25,333 nucleotides of DNA from CAYYWV01 sp964475385 (GCA_964475385.1 CAYYWV010000029.1:1-25333), one strand, 5' to 3'. Positions 1 through 11,780 are shown, counted from the first letter of the stretch. The notes: generated by a model from the sequence alone, not told the origin. A program made the numbers and translations.

Positions 1-470
1 GCCTTGTCGCGCCCGCCCTCGAGGCGATGGGCTATGCCGTCGTGCGCGTGAAGCTGATCGCCGCGGGGCGGCGGACGCTCCAGATCATGGCCGAGCCCGC
101 CGATGGGCGGCCGATGGGGGTGGACGACTGCGCCGAGATCAGCCGCGCGATCGGCGCGTTGCTCGATGTCGAAGACCCGATCGCGGGGGCCTACGACCTC
201 GAGGTCAGCTCGCCGGGGATCGACCGGCCGCTCGTGCGCGCCGCCGACTTCGCGCGTTTCGCAGGCCACGAGGCGCGGATCGAGACGCGGCGGCCGCTCG
301 ACGGGCGGCGACGCTACCGCGGCCGCATTCTCGGCCTCGACGGCGATCGGGTGCGGCTCGCGGTCGACGGCGACGGCGAGGCGGCGATCCCGCTCGCCGA
401 GATCGACGCCGCCAAGCTCGTGTTGACCGACCGGCTCATCGCCGAGGCGCAAAAGGAAGGACGCATCTAA
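1..470 (+). CDS. rimP: Ribosome maturation factor RimP (5' truncated by window edge)
   Basis: RimP is a cytoplasmic factor for maturation of the 30S ribosomal subunit. The reading frame is already open at base 3 and reads LVAPALEAMGYAVVRVKL, the typical RimP N-terminal strand 'AP.lea.GyelV.V', so the true start lies upstream and the ATG at 27 is internal. Further family signs are a DDC.EISRAIGALLD segment, the YDLEVSSPGIDRPL motif, and a C-terminal SH3-like half ending with the IPLAEIDAAKLVL strand. The stop TAA is at 468-470 and nusA begins 5 bases later, the standard rimP-nusA order of the nus/infB operon. About 155 residues are visible against 150-200 for the family, so few are missing. 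Identity is confident; only the start is unseen. Confidence 0.93.
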   Translation, partial: LVAPALEAMGYAVVRVKLIAAGRRTLQIMAEPADGRPMGVDDCAEISRAIGALLDVEDPIAGAYDLEVSSPGIDRPLVRAADFARFAGHEARIETRRPLDGRRRYRGRILGLDGDRVRLAVDGDGEAAIPLAEIDAAKLVLTDRLIAEAQKEGRI

Positions 471-475
471 GAGCC

Positions 476-2149
476 ATGCAGACCGAGGCAGGCGCGGTCC
501 TCGACCGCGAGGAACTGTTGCAAGTGGCCGACGCGGTCGCGCGCGAGAAAGGGATCGAGCGCGACACGGTGCTCGACGCTATGGAGCAGGCGATTCAGCA
601 CGCCGGCAAGCGCAAGTACGGCCAAGAACACGACATCCGGGCCGAGATCGACCGCAAGACCGGCGCGGTGCGCCTGATGCGCGTGATCCACGTGGTCGAC
701 GAGGTCGAAGATCCGGCGACCGAGATCTCGGTCGAAGACGCCCGGGCGCGCAAGCCCGACGCCGCGGTCGGCGACGAGCTGATCGAGCCCTTGCCGCCGA
801 TCGAGTTCGGGCGCATCGCCGCCCAGACCGCCAAGCAGGTGATCGTGCAGAAGGTGCGCGAGGCCGAGCGCGAGCGCCAGTACGAGGAGTACAAGGACCG
901 CGCAGGCGAGATCGTGAACGGTCTCGTCAAGCGGGTGGAGTACGGCAACGTGATGGTCGATCTCGGCCGGGCCGAGGCGCTTTTGCGCCGCGACGAGTTG
1001 TTGCCGCGCGAGTCCTTCCATCAGGGCGACCGGGTGCGGGCCTACATCTACGACGTGCGCCGCGAGCCGCGCGGGCCGCAGATCTTCCTCTCGCGGACCC
1101 ACCCCCAGTTCATGGCCAAGCTGTTCGCCCAGGAGGTGCCCGAGATCTACGACCGCATCATCGAGATCAAGGCGGTCGCCCGCGATCCCGGGAGCCGGGC
1201 CAAGATTGCGGTGATCTCGCACGATTCGAGCATCGACCCCGTCGGCGCCTGCGTCGGCATGCGCGGCAGCCGGGTCCAGGCCGTCGTCGCCGAGCTCCAG
1301 GGCGAGAAGATCGACATCATCCAGTGGTCGCCCGACCCGGCGACCTTCGTGGTCAACGCGCTCGCCCCCGCCGAGGTGACCAAGGTGGTGCTCGACGAGG
1401 AGGCCAAGCGCATCGAGGTCGTGGTGCCCGACGACCAGCTCAGCCTCGCCATCGGGCGGCGGGGGCAGAACGTGCGGCTCGCCTCGCAGCTCACCGGCTG
1501 GGACATCGATATCCTGACCGAGGCCGAGGAATCGGACCGCCGCAGCGAGGAGTTCCGCTCGCGCTCGCAAGCCTTCATCGAAGCGCTCGACGTCGACGAC
1601 GTGATCGCCCATCTCCTGGTCGCTGAAGGCTTCTCCTCGGTCGAGGAGGTCGCGTTCGTGCCCCGCGACGAGCTCGCCCGGATCGAGGGCTTCGACGAGG
1701 AGGTCGCCGAGGAGCTCCGCGAGCGCGCCCGCCAGTTCCTCGCCGAGCGCGACCGCGAGCTCGACGAACGGCGGCGCGAACTCGGGGTTTCCGACGAGTT
1801 GAGCGCGATCGCGGGGCTCACGCCGACGATCCTGGTCGCGCTCGGGGAGAAGGGGATCAAGACCCTCGACGATCTCGCCGATCTGGCGAGCGACGAGCTT
1901 CTCGAGATCGCGCCCGAGGGCGCGCTCAGCCCCGAGGAGGCCGACGCGATCATCATGGCGGCGCGGGCCCATTGGTTCGCGGACGAGGACGGCGGCGAGG
2001 GCGACGCGGACCGGGNNNNNNNNNNNNNNNNNNNNNNNNNNNNNNNNNNNNNNNNNNNNNNNNNNNNNNNNNNNNNNNNNNNNNNNNNNNNNNNNNNNNN
2101 NNNNNNNNNNNNNNNCGGTGGCGCGGACGCAGCGGGCGAGAGGGCCTGA
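476..2149 (+). CDS. nusA: Transcription termination/antitermination protein NusA, 3' end interrupted by assembly gap
   Basis: NusA binds RNA polymerase and modulates pausing, termination and antitermination. Visible in order: the N-terminal RNAP-binding domain (about 1-135), an S1 domain (about 140-205), two KH domains (KH2 with the DDQLSLAIGRRGQNVRLAS core), and two helix-hairpin-helix acidic repeats at about 370-430 and 440-490, the extended C-terminus usual in alpha- and gammaproteobacteria. The ATG at 476 lies 5 bases after the rimP stop, with a purine-rich AAAAGGAAGG at 451-460 somewhat far upstream. The sequence runs into 100 N at 2016 after about 513 residues. If the gap were truly 100 bases, the frame would resume and stop at 2147-2149 (tail GGADAAGERA), overlapping the next gene by 32 bases. 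Since 100 N is a common placeholder, that end is tentative. Confidence 0.92.
   Translation: MQTEAGAVLDREELLQVADAVAREKGIERDTVLDAMEQAIQHAGKRKYGQEHDIRAEIDRKTGAVRLMRVIHVVDEVEDPATEISVEDARARKPDAAVGDELIEPLPPIEFGRIAAQTAKQVIVQKVREAERERQYEEYKDRAGEIVNGLVKRVEYGNVMVDLGRAEALLRRDELLPRESFHQGDRVRAYIYDVRREPRGPQIFLSRTHPQFMAKLFAQEVPEIYDRIIEIKAVARDPGSRAKIAVISHDSSIDPVGACVGMRGSRVQAVVAELQGEKIDIIQWSPDPATFVVNALAPAEVTKVVLDEEAKRIEVVVPDDQLSLAIGRRGQNVRLASQLTGWDIDILTEAEESDRRSEEFRSRSQAFIEALDVDDVIAHLLVAEGFSSVEEVAFVPRDELARIEGFDEEVAEELRERARQFLAERDRELDERRRELGVSDELSAIAGLTPTILVALGEKGIKTLDDLADLASDELLEIAPEGALSPEEADAIIMAARAHWFADEDGGEGDADRXXXXXXXXXXXXXXXXXXXXXXXXXXXXXXXXXXGGADAAGERA
2016..2115. other. Assembly gap (100 N)
   Basis: Exactly 100 undetermined bases separate the NusA C-terminal region from the ylxR start. 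A round 100 is the usual placeholder for unknown length, so reading frames bridging it cannot be trusted. The flanks are dense in Glu, Asp and Gly codons. Confidence 0.98.
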
Positions 2150-2759
2150 GCTGGACGCCGCCCCGCGGCGGCGCTGCTTCGTGACCCGCCGCGAGGCGGA
2201 CAAGACGGCGCTGATCCGCTTCGTCGTCGATCCCGAGGGGCGGGTGGTCCCCGACGTTGCGGGGCGGTTGCCGGGCCGGGGTTTGTGGTTGAGCGCGACC
2301 CGCGATGTGGTAAATACGGCGGTCGCGAAGGGCCTGTTCGCCAAAGGCTTTCGCGCGCCGGTGACGGTCGGGGCCGGGCTCGCCGACGAGGTTGAGCGGC
2401 TGCTCGCGCGGCGATGCCTCGATCTTCTCGGGCTTGCGCGGCGCGCGGGGCGGCTCTATGTGGGCGCGGAGAAGGTTCGCGCGGCGCTCGCCGCCGGAAA
2501 GGCCGGCGCACTGGTGATCGCCGCCGATGCGGGCGCCGAGGCGCGGCGTCTGATCGCTGCGGCCGGAGAGCTTCCGGTGGCCGCGTGCTTCTCGGCCGCC
2601 GAGCTCGGGGCGGCGTTGGGCCGCGAGCGCGCGGTCTACCTCGCGCTCCGCAAGGGACGCCAGGCTGCGCAGTTCGTCGCCGAGGCGAGGCGTCTCGGTG
2701 GATTTCGGCCGACGGGCGGTCTGTCTCTGGGGGCGCCGTCGGAAGGGAAGGAACGTTAA
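2118..2759 (+). CDS. ylxR: YlxR (DUF448) - L7Ae-like RNA-binding fusion protein
   Basis: This 213-residue protein has two parts. Residues about 15-75 are a YlxR/DUF448 domain, with the RRRCFVTRREADKTALIRFV strand and the LPGRGLW signature. Residues about 97-195 resemble the L7Ae/L30e RNA-binding fold (LDLLGLARRAGRLYVGAEKV, then ALVIAADAGAEARR). This fused form, sitting between nusA and infB, is usual in alphaproteobacteria and is annotated as an RNA-binding protein; its exact role is unsettled, though YlxR homologues elsewhere are described as nucleoid- or RNA-associated. The GTG at 2118 is the first start after the assembly gap and lies just upstream of the conserved domain, but an upstream start within the gap cannot be excluded. 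The stop TAA at 2757-2759 is followed by infB 6 bases later. Confidence 0.88.
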   Translation: MARTQRARGPELDAAPRRRCFVTRREADKTALIRFVVDPEGRVVPDVAGRLPGRGLWLSATRDVVNTAVAKGLFAKGFRAPVTVGAGLADEVERLLARRCLDLLGLARRAGRLYVGAEKVRAALAAGKAGALVIAADAGAEARRLIAAAGELPVAACFSAAELGAALGRERAVYLALRKGRQAAQFVAEARRLGGFRPTGGLSLGAPSEGKER

Positions 2760-2765
2760 AGTACG

Positions 2766-5333
2766 ATGACCGATACGACCAAGACCGACGAGAAGAAGTC
2801 CGGGCGCTTGCGCCGTCCCGGCCGCCTCGAGCTGCGTAAGACGGTCGCGACCGGACAGGTGCGCCAGAGCTTCTCCCATGGGCGGTCGAAGGCCGTCATC
2901 GTCGAGGTCCGGCGCAAGCGCACCTTCACCGCCGGCGAAGGCGGGCGCATGACCGAGGTCAAGAAGACGCAGCCCTCGCTGACCATGCCCGCGCCCGAGA
3001 CGCCGGCGACCGAGGAAGAGGCCCCGGGGCGTCGGTCGCCGCCGATCCGGGCGCTTACCGAGGAGGAGAAGGAGGCCCGCGCCCGCGCGCTCGAGACCGC
3101 GCGGCGGCTCGACGAGGAAGGCCGCAAGCAGGCCGAGATCGAGGCCCGAAAGCGCGCCGAAGAAGAGGCCCGCCGGGCCGCCGAGCGCGCCGCCGAGGAA
3201 GAGGCCGCGCGCAAGCGCGCCGAAGAGGAAGCCCGCCGCAAGGCGGAGGAAGAGGCCCGCAAGGCGCAAGAAGCGCCGCCCCCGCCTCCGCCCGCGCCCG
3301 AGCGCAAGGCCGCCCCTCCGCCGCCGCCCAAACGCGCCGCCGCCGACGAAGAGGAGGTGGCCGCGCGCAAGCGCCCGGTCGGCCGCCGCAAGGGCGAAGG
3401 CCGACGGCCGACGCTGACCTCGCGCCGCGATCAGCCGCGCCGGCGTTCGGGCAAGCTCACCATCGATCAGGCCCTGAGCGAAGAGGACCGGGTCCGCAGC
3501 CTCGCCTCCGTCCGCCGCGCCCGCGAGCGCGAGCGCCGCGCCCATCAGGCCAAGATGCAGTCCGAGCCGACCAAGGTGGTGCGCGAGGTCGTGGTGCCCG
3601 AGACCATCACCGTCCAAGAGCTCGCCAACCGCATGGCGGTGCGCGGCGCCGAGGTGGTCAAGGCGCTGATGCGCATGGGCTCGATGGTCACCATCAACCA
3701 GGTCATCGACGCCGACACCGCCGAGCTTCTGGTCCACGAGTTCGGCCACAAGATCAAGCGCGTGAGCGCCGCCGACGTCGAGATCGGCCTCAAGGGCGCC
3801 GACGACGACGAGGGCGCGCTCGAGCCCAGGCCGCCGGTGGTCACCGTGATGGGCCATGTCGACCACGGCAAGACCTCGCTTTTGGACGCGCTGCGCGAGA
3901 CCGACGTCGCGGCCGGCGAGGCCGGCGGCATCACCCAGCACATCGGCGCTTATCAGGTCACGCTCGAATCGGGCGAGAAGATCACCTTCATCGACACCCC
4001 GGGCCACGAGGCGTTCACGGCGATGCGCGCCCGCGGCGCCAAGGTGACCGACATCGTGGTGTTGGTGGTCGCCGCCGACGACGGGGTCATGCCCCAGACG
4101 GTCGAGGCGATCAACCACGCCAAGGCCGCCGGCGCGCCGATCGTGGTCGCGATCAACAAGATCGACCGCCCCGACGCCAACCCGGACCGGGTGCGCAACG
4201 AGCTGCTCCAGCACGAGATCGTCGTTGAATCGCTAGGCGGCGAGACGCTCTGCGTCGAGGTCTCGGCGGTGAAGCGGACCAATCTCGACAAGCTGACCGA
4301 GGCGATCGCGCTTCAGGCCGAGCTGCTCGACCTCAAGGCCAACCCCAACCGTCCCGCCGAAGGCGTGGTGATCGAGGCCAAGCTCGACCGCGGCCGCGGT
4401 CCGGTGGCGACCGTGCTCGTGCAACGCGGCACGCTGCATGTGGGCGATATCGTGGTGGTCGGCAGCGAATGGGGCAAGATCCGGGCGCTGGTCGACGAGC
4501 GCGGCCAGACCGTGAAACGCGCCGGCCCCGCGACTCCGGTCGAGCTTCTCGGCCTCAGCGGCGTGCCTTCGGCGGGCGACGAGATGATCGCGGTGGAGAA
4601 CGAGCGCCGCGCGCGCGAGGTCACCGACTACCGGCGCGAGCAGCAACGCAAGATCCGCGCCGCCGCCGGGGCGCGCAGCTCGCTCGAGCAGATGTTCGCC
4701 AACATCGCCGCGGGCGAGGCCAAGGAGCTGCCCGTGGTGGTCAAGGCCGACGTGCAGGGCTCGGCCGAGGCGATCGTCGCGAGCCTCGAGAAGCTGTCGA
4801 CCGACGAGGTCGCCGTGCGCGTGCTCCACGCCGGCGTCGGCGGCATCAACGAATCCGATGTCACGCTGGCCCAGGCCTCGGGCGCGCCGATCATCGGCTT
4901 CAACGTGCGCGCCAACGCGCAAGCCCGCGAGCACGCCCGCCGCGACGGCGTCGAGATCCGGTATTACTCGGTGATCTACGAGGTCATCGACGACGTGAAG
5001 CAGATGCTGGGCGGCCTGCTCGCGCCCGAGCAGCGCGAGCGCATCGTCGGCAACGCCCAGGTGCTCGAGGTCTTCGAGGTCTCGAAGGTCGGCCGGGTGG
5101 CCGGCTGCCGCGTCACCGACGGGGTGATCCGCCGCGGCGCCAAGGTTCGGCTCTTGCGCGACGACACGGTGATTCACGAAGGCCGGCTCGCCACTTTGCG
5201 CCGCTTCAAGGACGACGTGCGCGAGGTCAAGGAAGGGCTCGAGTGCGGCATGTCGTTCGAGAACTACCAGGACATCCGCGTCGGCGACGTTATCGAGGCG
5301 GTCGAAGTCGAAGAGGTCGCCCGCTCGCTGTAG
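2766..5333 (+). CDS. infB: Translation initiation factor IF-2
   Basis: IF-2 is the GTPase that delivers initiator fMet-tRNA to the 30S subunit and promotes subunit joining. The 855-residue protein starts with the alphaproteobacterial N-terminal segment (LRKTVATGQVRQSFSHGRSK). A long charged Glu/Lys/Arg/Ala-rich linker covers about 95-190, followed by an IF2_N module near 280-335. The G domain has G1 GHVDHGKT (363-370), GGITQHIG, G3 DTPGH (410-414) and G4 NKID (464-467). Domains II to IV follow, with VVKADVQGS and the fMet-tRNA-binding C-terminus. The ATG at 2766 follows a GGAAGGGAAGGA ribosome-binding region at 2740-2751. Length and domain set are normal. The low-complexity linker is expected for the family and is not a sign of error. 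Confidence 0.97.
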   Translation: MTDTTKTDEKKSGRLRRPGRLELRKTVATGQVRQSFSHGRSKAVIVEVRRKRTFTAGEGGRMTEVKKTQPSLTMPAPETPATEEEAPGRRSPPIRALTEEEKEARARALETARRLDEEGRKQAEIEARKRAEEEARRAAERAAEEEAARKRAEEEARRKAEEEARKAQEAPPPPPPAPERKAAPPPPPKRAAADEEEVAARKRPVGRRKGEGRRPTLTSRRDQPRRRSGKLTIDQALSEEDRVRSLASVRRARERERRAHQAKMQSEPTKVVREVVVPETITVQELANRMAVRGAEVVKALMRMGSMVTINQVIDADTAELLVHEFGHKIKRVSAADVEIGLKGADDDEGALEPRPPVVTVMGHVDHGKTSLLDALRETDVAAGEAGGITQHIGAYQVTLESGEKITFIDTPGHEAFTAMRARGAKVTDIVVLVVAADDGVMPQTVEAINHAKAAGAPIVVAINKIDRPDANPDRVRNELLQHEIVVESLGGETLCVEVSAVKRTNLDKLTEAIALQAELLDLKANPNRPAEGVVIEAKLDRGRGPVATVLVQRGTLHVGDIVVVGSEWGKIRALVDERGQTVKRAGPATPVELLGLSGVPSAGDEMIAVENERRAREVTDYRREQQRKIRAAAGARSSLEQMFANIAAGEAKELPVVVKADVQGSAEAIVASLEKLSTDEVAVRVLHAGVGGINESDVTLAQASGAPIIGFNVRANAQAREHARRDGVEIRYYSVIYEVIDDVKQMLGGLLAPEQRERIVGNAQVLEVFEVSKVGRVAGCRVTDGVIRRGAKVRLLRDDTVIHEGRLATLRRFKDDVREVKEGLECGMSFENYQDIRVGDVIEAVEVEEVARSL

Positions 5334-5379
5334 CCCGGGGGCCGGCCCCTGGCCTATCGCGAGCGCGGGAGAGGGCGCC

Positions 5380-5772
5380 ATGTCCCACAGCCACGCCCGT
5401 TCGCCCAGCCAGCGCCAGCTCCGCGTCGGCGAGGCGCTGCGCCATGCGCTCGCCGGGCTCTTGATGCGCGGGAACCTGCGCGACCCGGCGCTGCGCGACG
5501 TCTCGGTGACCGTGACCGAGGTCCGCGTCAGCCCCGATCTGCGCCGCGCGACCGCCTATGTGCTGCCGCTCGGCGGCGGCGACGCCCAGCCGGTGCTCGC
5601 CGCGCTCGACCGCGCCGCGCCTTACCTGCGCAGCCGGATCGGCCGGCTCGTGCGGCTCAAGTACACGCCGGCGCTCGCCTTCGCGCTCGATACCGCTTTC
5701 GACTACGCGAGTCGCATCGACCGGCTGCTTGAGACGCTGCCCGAGAGCGGGGAGGACGGAGATGGCCCGTAA
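5380..5772 (+). CDS. rbfA: 30S ribosome-binding factor RbfA
   Basis: RbfA is a small KH-fold factor that binds the 30S subunit and assists 16S rRNA 5'-end maturation. The 130-residue product has the expected N-terminus (SQRQLRVGEALRHALAGLL), the VTVTEVRVSPDLRRATAYVLPLG core strand and the RSRIGRLVRLKYTPALAFALD region. It starts at ATG 5380, 46 bases after infB, with GGGAGAGGG about 5 bases upstream (5367-5375). Its stop TAA at 5770-5772 overlaps the truB start by 11 bases, so the two are probably translationally coupled. The infB-rbfA-truB order is the classic one. Confidence 0.95.
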   Translation: MSHSHARSPSQRQLRVGEALRHALAGLLMRGNLRDPALRDVSVTVTEVRVSPDLRRATAYVLPLGGGDAQPVLAALDRAAPYLRSRIGRLVRLKYTPALAFALDTAFDYASRIDRLLETLPESGEDGDGP

Positions 5773-6658
5773 GCGCCGCGGCCGGCCGATCCACGGCTGG
5801 CTCGCGCTCGACAAGCCGCCCGGCATGACCTCGGCCCAGGCGGTGGCGGCGGTGCGCCGGATCACGGGCGCGGCCAAGGCGGGCCACGGCGGCACCCTCG
5901 ATCCGATGGCGACGGGGGTGCTGCCGATCGCGCTCGGCGAGGCGACCAAGACGGTCTCTTACGTGATCGGCAGCGCCAAGACCTACCGTTTCACCATCCG
6001 CTGGGGCGAGGCGCGCGACACCGACGACGCCGAAGGCGCGGTGATCGAGACCGCGGCGGCGCGTCCCGACGAAGACGCGATTCGCGCCGCGCTGCCCGAC
6101 TTCGTCGGCGAGATCGAGCAGGTGCCGCCGGCCTACGCGGCGGTCAAGGTCGGCGGCGAGAGGGCCTATGCGCTCGCCCGCGAGGGCCGCGCCGTGGCGC
6201 TCGAGCCGCGGCGGGTGGCCATCGAGCGCCTCGATCTCGTCGCGGTGATCGACGCCGACCATGCGGCCTTCGAGATGCGTTGCGGCAAGGGCACCTATGT
6301 GCGGGCGCTCGCCCGCGACCTCGCCCGCCGGCTGGGCACGGTCGGCCATCTTGCGGCGCTCAGGCGCACGGCGGTCGGCCAGTTCGCCGAAGCGGACGCG
6401 ATTTCGCTAGATAATCTCGAGGCGCTGATGCATAGTGGCGCCCTGCTTGACAACCTGCGTCCGGTCGAGACCGCGCTGGCCGACATCCCGGCGCTGGCCG
6501 TGACCGAGCCGCAGGCAAGCCGGATGCGACAGGGGCAGCCCGTCACCACCCTCGACGGACAACCCGGGATGGTCCGCATCACCCATCGCCGCCGGTTGGT
6601 GGCGCTCGCCGAGGTGCGGGAGGGCAAGGCCCATCCGGTTCGCGTTTTCAACCTTTAG
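5762..6658 (+). CDS. truB: tRNA pseudouridine(55) synthase TruB
   Basis: TruB converts U55 of the tRNA T-loop to pseudouridine. I place the start at ATG 5762 (MARKRRGRPIHGWLALDKPP), inside the end of rbfA and preceded by GGGGAGGACGGAG (5749-5761). The reading frame is open further upstream, but family homology starts here, giving 298 residues, near the usual 300. The catalytic motif GHGGTLDPMATGVLP puts the catalytic Asp at residue 47. KTYRF, the VPPAYAAVKVGGERAYALAR motif, the GTYVRALARDLARRLG motif and a C-terminal PUA-like tail ending KAHPVRVFNL are present. It is followed by rpsO after 30 bases. Confidence 0.96.
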   Translation: MARKRRGRPIHGWLALDKPPGMTSAQAVAAVRRITGAAKAGHGGTLDPMATGVLPIALGEATKTVSYVIGSAKTYRFTIRWGEARDTDDAEGAVIETAAARPDEDAIRAALPDFVGEIEQVPPAYAAVKVGGERAYALAREGRAVALEPRRVAIERLDLVAVIDADHAAFEMRCGKGTYVRALARDLARRLGTVGHLAALRRTAVGQFAEADAISLDNLEALMHSGALLDNLRPVETALADIPALAVTEPQASRMRQGQPVTTLDGQPGMVRITHRRRLVALAEVREGKAHPVRVFNL

Positions 6659-6688
6659 CGTGTTTCAATTTCAGGACTGGGAACCGCG

Positions 6689-6958
6689 ATGTCGATTACG
6701 CCGGAGCGCAAAAGCGCGCTCATTTCCGAATATGCGATCCGCGAAGGCGATACGGGTTCGCCCGAGGTCCAGGTGGCCATTCTGAGCGAACGCATCGCCA
6801 ACCTGACCGAGCACTTCAAGGTCCACAAGAAGGACAACCACTCCCGACGTGGCCTTCTCATGCTCGTCAGCCAGCGGCGCCGTCTCCTCGACTACCTCAA
6901 GAAAAAGGACGAGGAACGATACACGACGCTGATCCGGCGCCTCGGACTCCGCCGCTGA
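6689..6958 (+). CDS. rpsO: 30S ribosomal protein S15
   Basis: S15 is a primary 16S rRNA-binding protein of the 30S subunit. The 89-residue product has the family's standard length and sequence: SITPERKSALISEYAIREGDTGS at the start, VAILSERIANLTEHFKVHKKDNHSRRGL in the middle and LLDYLKKKDEERYTTLIRRLGLRR at the end. The ATG is at 6689 with a moderate AGGACTGGGA upstream (6673-6682). It lies between truB and pnp as in most proteobacteria. In E. coli S15 represses its own translation through the mRNA leader; the 30-base leader here is too short to judge this by eye. Confidence 0.98.
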   Translation: MSITPERKSALISEYAIREGDTGSPEVQVAILSERIANLTEHFKVHKKDNHSRRGLLMLVSQRRRLLDYLKKKDEERYTTLIRRLGLRR

Positions 6959-6959
6959 C

Positions 6960-7100
6960 GGCGGGAGGCGCCAACGCCGCCTGCGCCGTGATACCGGCCG
7001 CCCAAGGGCGCGCCGGCGCTTGGCGTTGGGCGCGCGGCGCATGTCATGACTTCGGCCCTGCGGGCGGATCAACCCGTTGGGCCCACCGCAAGCGCGGTGG
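6960..7100 (+). promoter_or_regulatory. Hairpin-rich rpsO-pnp intergenic region
   Basis: Three inverted repeats stand out in the 204-bp spacer. The first is GGCG-ccaa-CGCC at 6967-6978. The second is a longer hairpin with outer stem CGCCCAA (6999-7005) and TTGGGCG (7026-7032) and an inner CGCC/GGCG stem (7011-7014, 7022-7025). The third is CCACCGC-aagc-GCGGTGG at 7083-7100. None is followed by a clear T run, so they are not typical intrinsic terminators. In E. coli the same spacer holds a terminator and the RNase III site used for pnp autoregulation; a similar role here is inference from position only. Confidence 0.45.
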
Positions 7101-7162
7101 ACAGTTTGCCGATCCCGGCGCGGTCGGTAGGCGTGCCCGCCGGAAGCAGGAAGGGATAGAGA

Positions 7163-9328
<2,166 letters not shown>

Positions 9329-9380
9329 CGCGCTTCGGGACGACCGGCGCGGTCGCCCGCGCGCGGCCGGGAGAAAGCCC

Positions 9381-10112
9381 ATGGCGCTGGACCTGCCCGG
9401 AGTGATCGGCCATCGCGGGGCGGCCGGCCATGCGCCCGAGAACACGCTTGCGGGCATTCGTCGCGCCCGCGCGCTCGGTCTCGGCTGGGTCGAGTTCGAC
9501 GCCAAGCTGACCGCCGACGGGCGTTGCATCCTGTTCCACGACGAGACCCTGGAGCGGACCACCGACGGCGCCGGCCGGGTCGCCGCGACCACCGCCGCCG
9601 AGATCGCCAAGCTCGACGCCGGGGCCTGGTTCGGCGCCGCCTTTGCGGGCGAGCGGGTTCCCGGCCTCGACCAAGCGCTCGCCACCGTCCGCGAGCTCGG
9701 GCTCAGGCCCGATATCGAGATCAAGCCCTGTCCGGGCCGCGAAACCGAGACCGCCCGCGCGGTCGTCGCCGCGGTCCGCGACGCCTGGCCCAAATCGGCG
9801 CCGGCGCCTCTGATCACGAGCTTCAAGCCCGAGTGCATCGCGGTCGCGCGCGACGCCGCCCCCGAGTGGCCGCGGGGGTTGCTCTACTTCAGTCTGCCGG
9901 CCGACTGGCGGGCCGAGACCGCGCGGCTCGGCTGCCAGGTGTTGGGCTGCCTGCACAGCCGGCTGTCGCGCCGGATCGCGGCCGAGGCCGCGGCCCGGGG
10001 CCTTGCCGTGCTCGCGTTTACGGTCAACGACCCGGTCGAGGCGGCGATGATCCGCAACTGGGGGGTCGCGACCATCGTGAGCGACACTCCCGACCGGCTG
10101 GGAGCGGCCTGA
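9381..10112 (+). CDS. ugpQ: Glycerophosphodiester phosphodiesterase (cytoplasmic UgpQ type)
   Basis: This enzyme hydrolyses glycerophosphodiesters to sn-glycerol 3-phosphate and an alcohol. The 243-residue GDPD domain shows the metal and catalytic motifs in order: IGHRGAAGHAPENT (catalytic His, metal Glu), WVEFDAKLTADG, LFHDETLERTTDG (second catalytic His), DIEIKPCPG (metal Glu), and the C-terminal FTVNDPVEA and GVATIVSDTPD strands. There is no signal peptide, which fits the cytoplasmic class. The ATG at 9381 follows GGGAGAAAG (9369-9377). The gene starts 52 bases after pnp, with a small GC hairpin (CGACC-ggcgc-GGTCG) between. The symbol is by family resemblance; no ugp transporter is nearby. 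Confidence 0.88.
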   Translation: MALDLPGVIGHRGAAGHAPENTLAGIRRARALGLGWVEFDAKLTADGRCILFHDETLERTTDGAGRVAATTAAEIAKLDAGAWFGAAFAGERVPGLDQALATVRELGLRPDIEIKPCPGRETETARAVVAAVRDAWPKSAPAPLITSFKPECIAVARDAAPEWPRGLLYFSLPADWRAETARLGCQVLGCLHSRLSRRIAAEAAARGLAVLAFTVNDPVEAAMIRNWGVATIVSDTPDRLGAA

Positions 10113-10299
10113 TGGCCAGGGGCGCGAACGCGGCCTCGAAGCGCCGGGGACGTTGGTATTTTGAAATCTCGTCCTATATAACCAAATCAAACCGAAAAGA
10201 CGGCCGTGGACGGACGGCGGAAAGGCTTTTGTGTAACGACGCGACCGGTGTGCGTGGCGATATCGTTTCGGGCGATTGGCCGGACGTGAAGGGCGAGGC

Positions 10300-10303
<4 letters not shown>
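10112..10303 (+). CDS. Possible 63-residue small ORF, doubtful
   Basis: An ATG at 10112 overlaps the ugpQ stop (TGATG) behind a plausible GGGAG (10100-10104). The frame runs to a TGA at 10301-10303 that overlaps the GTG start of the next gene (GTGA). The 63-residue product is basic and hydrophilic (MARGANAASKRRGRW start) and resembles no family I know. Codon choice is unlike its neighbours: several A- or T-ending codons (ATA, AAA, TCA, TAT, TTT) cluster at residues 16-30, exactly where an AT-rich promoter-like segment lies. It may therefore be noncoding DNA that happens to be open. The exact wedging between two genes is the only argument for coding. Confidence 0.25.
10153..10180 (+). promoter_or_regulatory. 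Candidate sigma70 promoter for the flavin oxidoreductase gene
   Basis: TTGGTA (10153-10158) and TATATA (10175-10180), spaced 16 bases, lie in an AT-rich island within otherwise GC-rich DNA, about 120 bases before the GTG start at 10300. TATAAC two bases further gives an 18-base spacing. This is seen by eye only. Confidence 0.45.
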
Positions 10304-11697
<1,394 letters not shown>

Positions 11698-11719
11698 ACC
11701 GGTTCGAGACCATCAAAGG

Positions 11720-11741
11720 AAGCTTGTATCGGCAAGTTTTT
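11720..11741 (+). terminator. Weak hairpin with T run between flavin oxidoreductase and irr
   Basis: AAGCTTG (11720-11726) can pair with CAAGTTT (11733-11739, one G-T pair) around a 6-base loop, followed by more T to 11741. The stem is AT-rich and weak, so this may be only a partial terminator, or the AT-rich promoter region of irr. Confidence 0.3.
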
Positions 11742-11780
11742 GCACTTGAAAATTAGAAACAGAAGGACCAGAGTAAGGAC

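Noticed and set aside
3060..3420. Repetitive Glu/Lys/Ala-rich segment in infB as a tandem repeat or assembly artefact
   Set aside because: A charged low-complexity linker at this place is normal for proteobacterial IF-2.
467..4214. Long minus-strand open frames opposite nusA and infB
   Set aside because: They run antisense to two conserved genes, cross the N gap, show no family motif and are typical shadows of GC-rich coding DNA.
10276..10299. TTG start for the flavin oxidoreductase
   Set aside because: It has no ribosome-binding site, whereas the GTG at 10300 has GAAGGGCGAGG directly upstream.
11753..11758. TTAGAA half-site before irr as an autoregulatory Irr box
   Set aside because: The second half (TTCTAA) is missing at the right spacing, so it is probably chance in an AT-rich gap.
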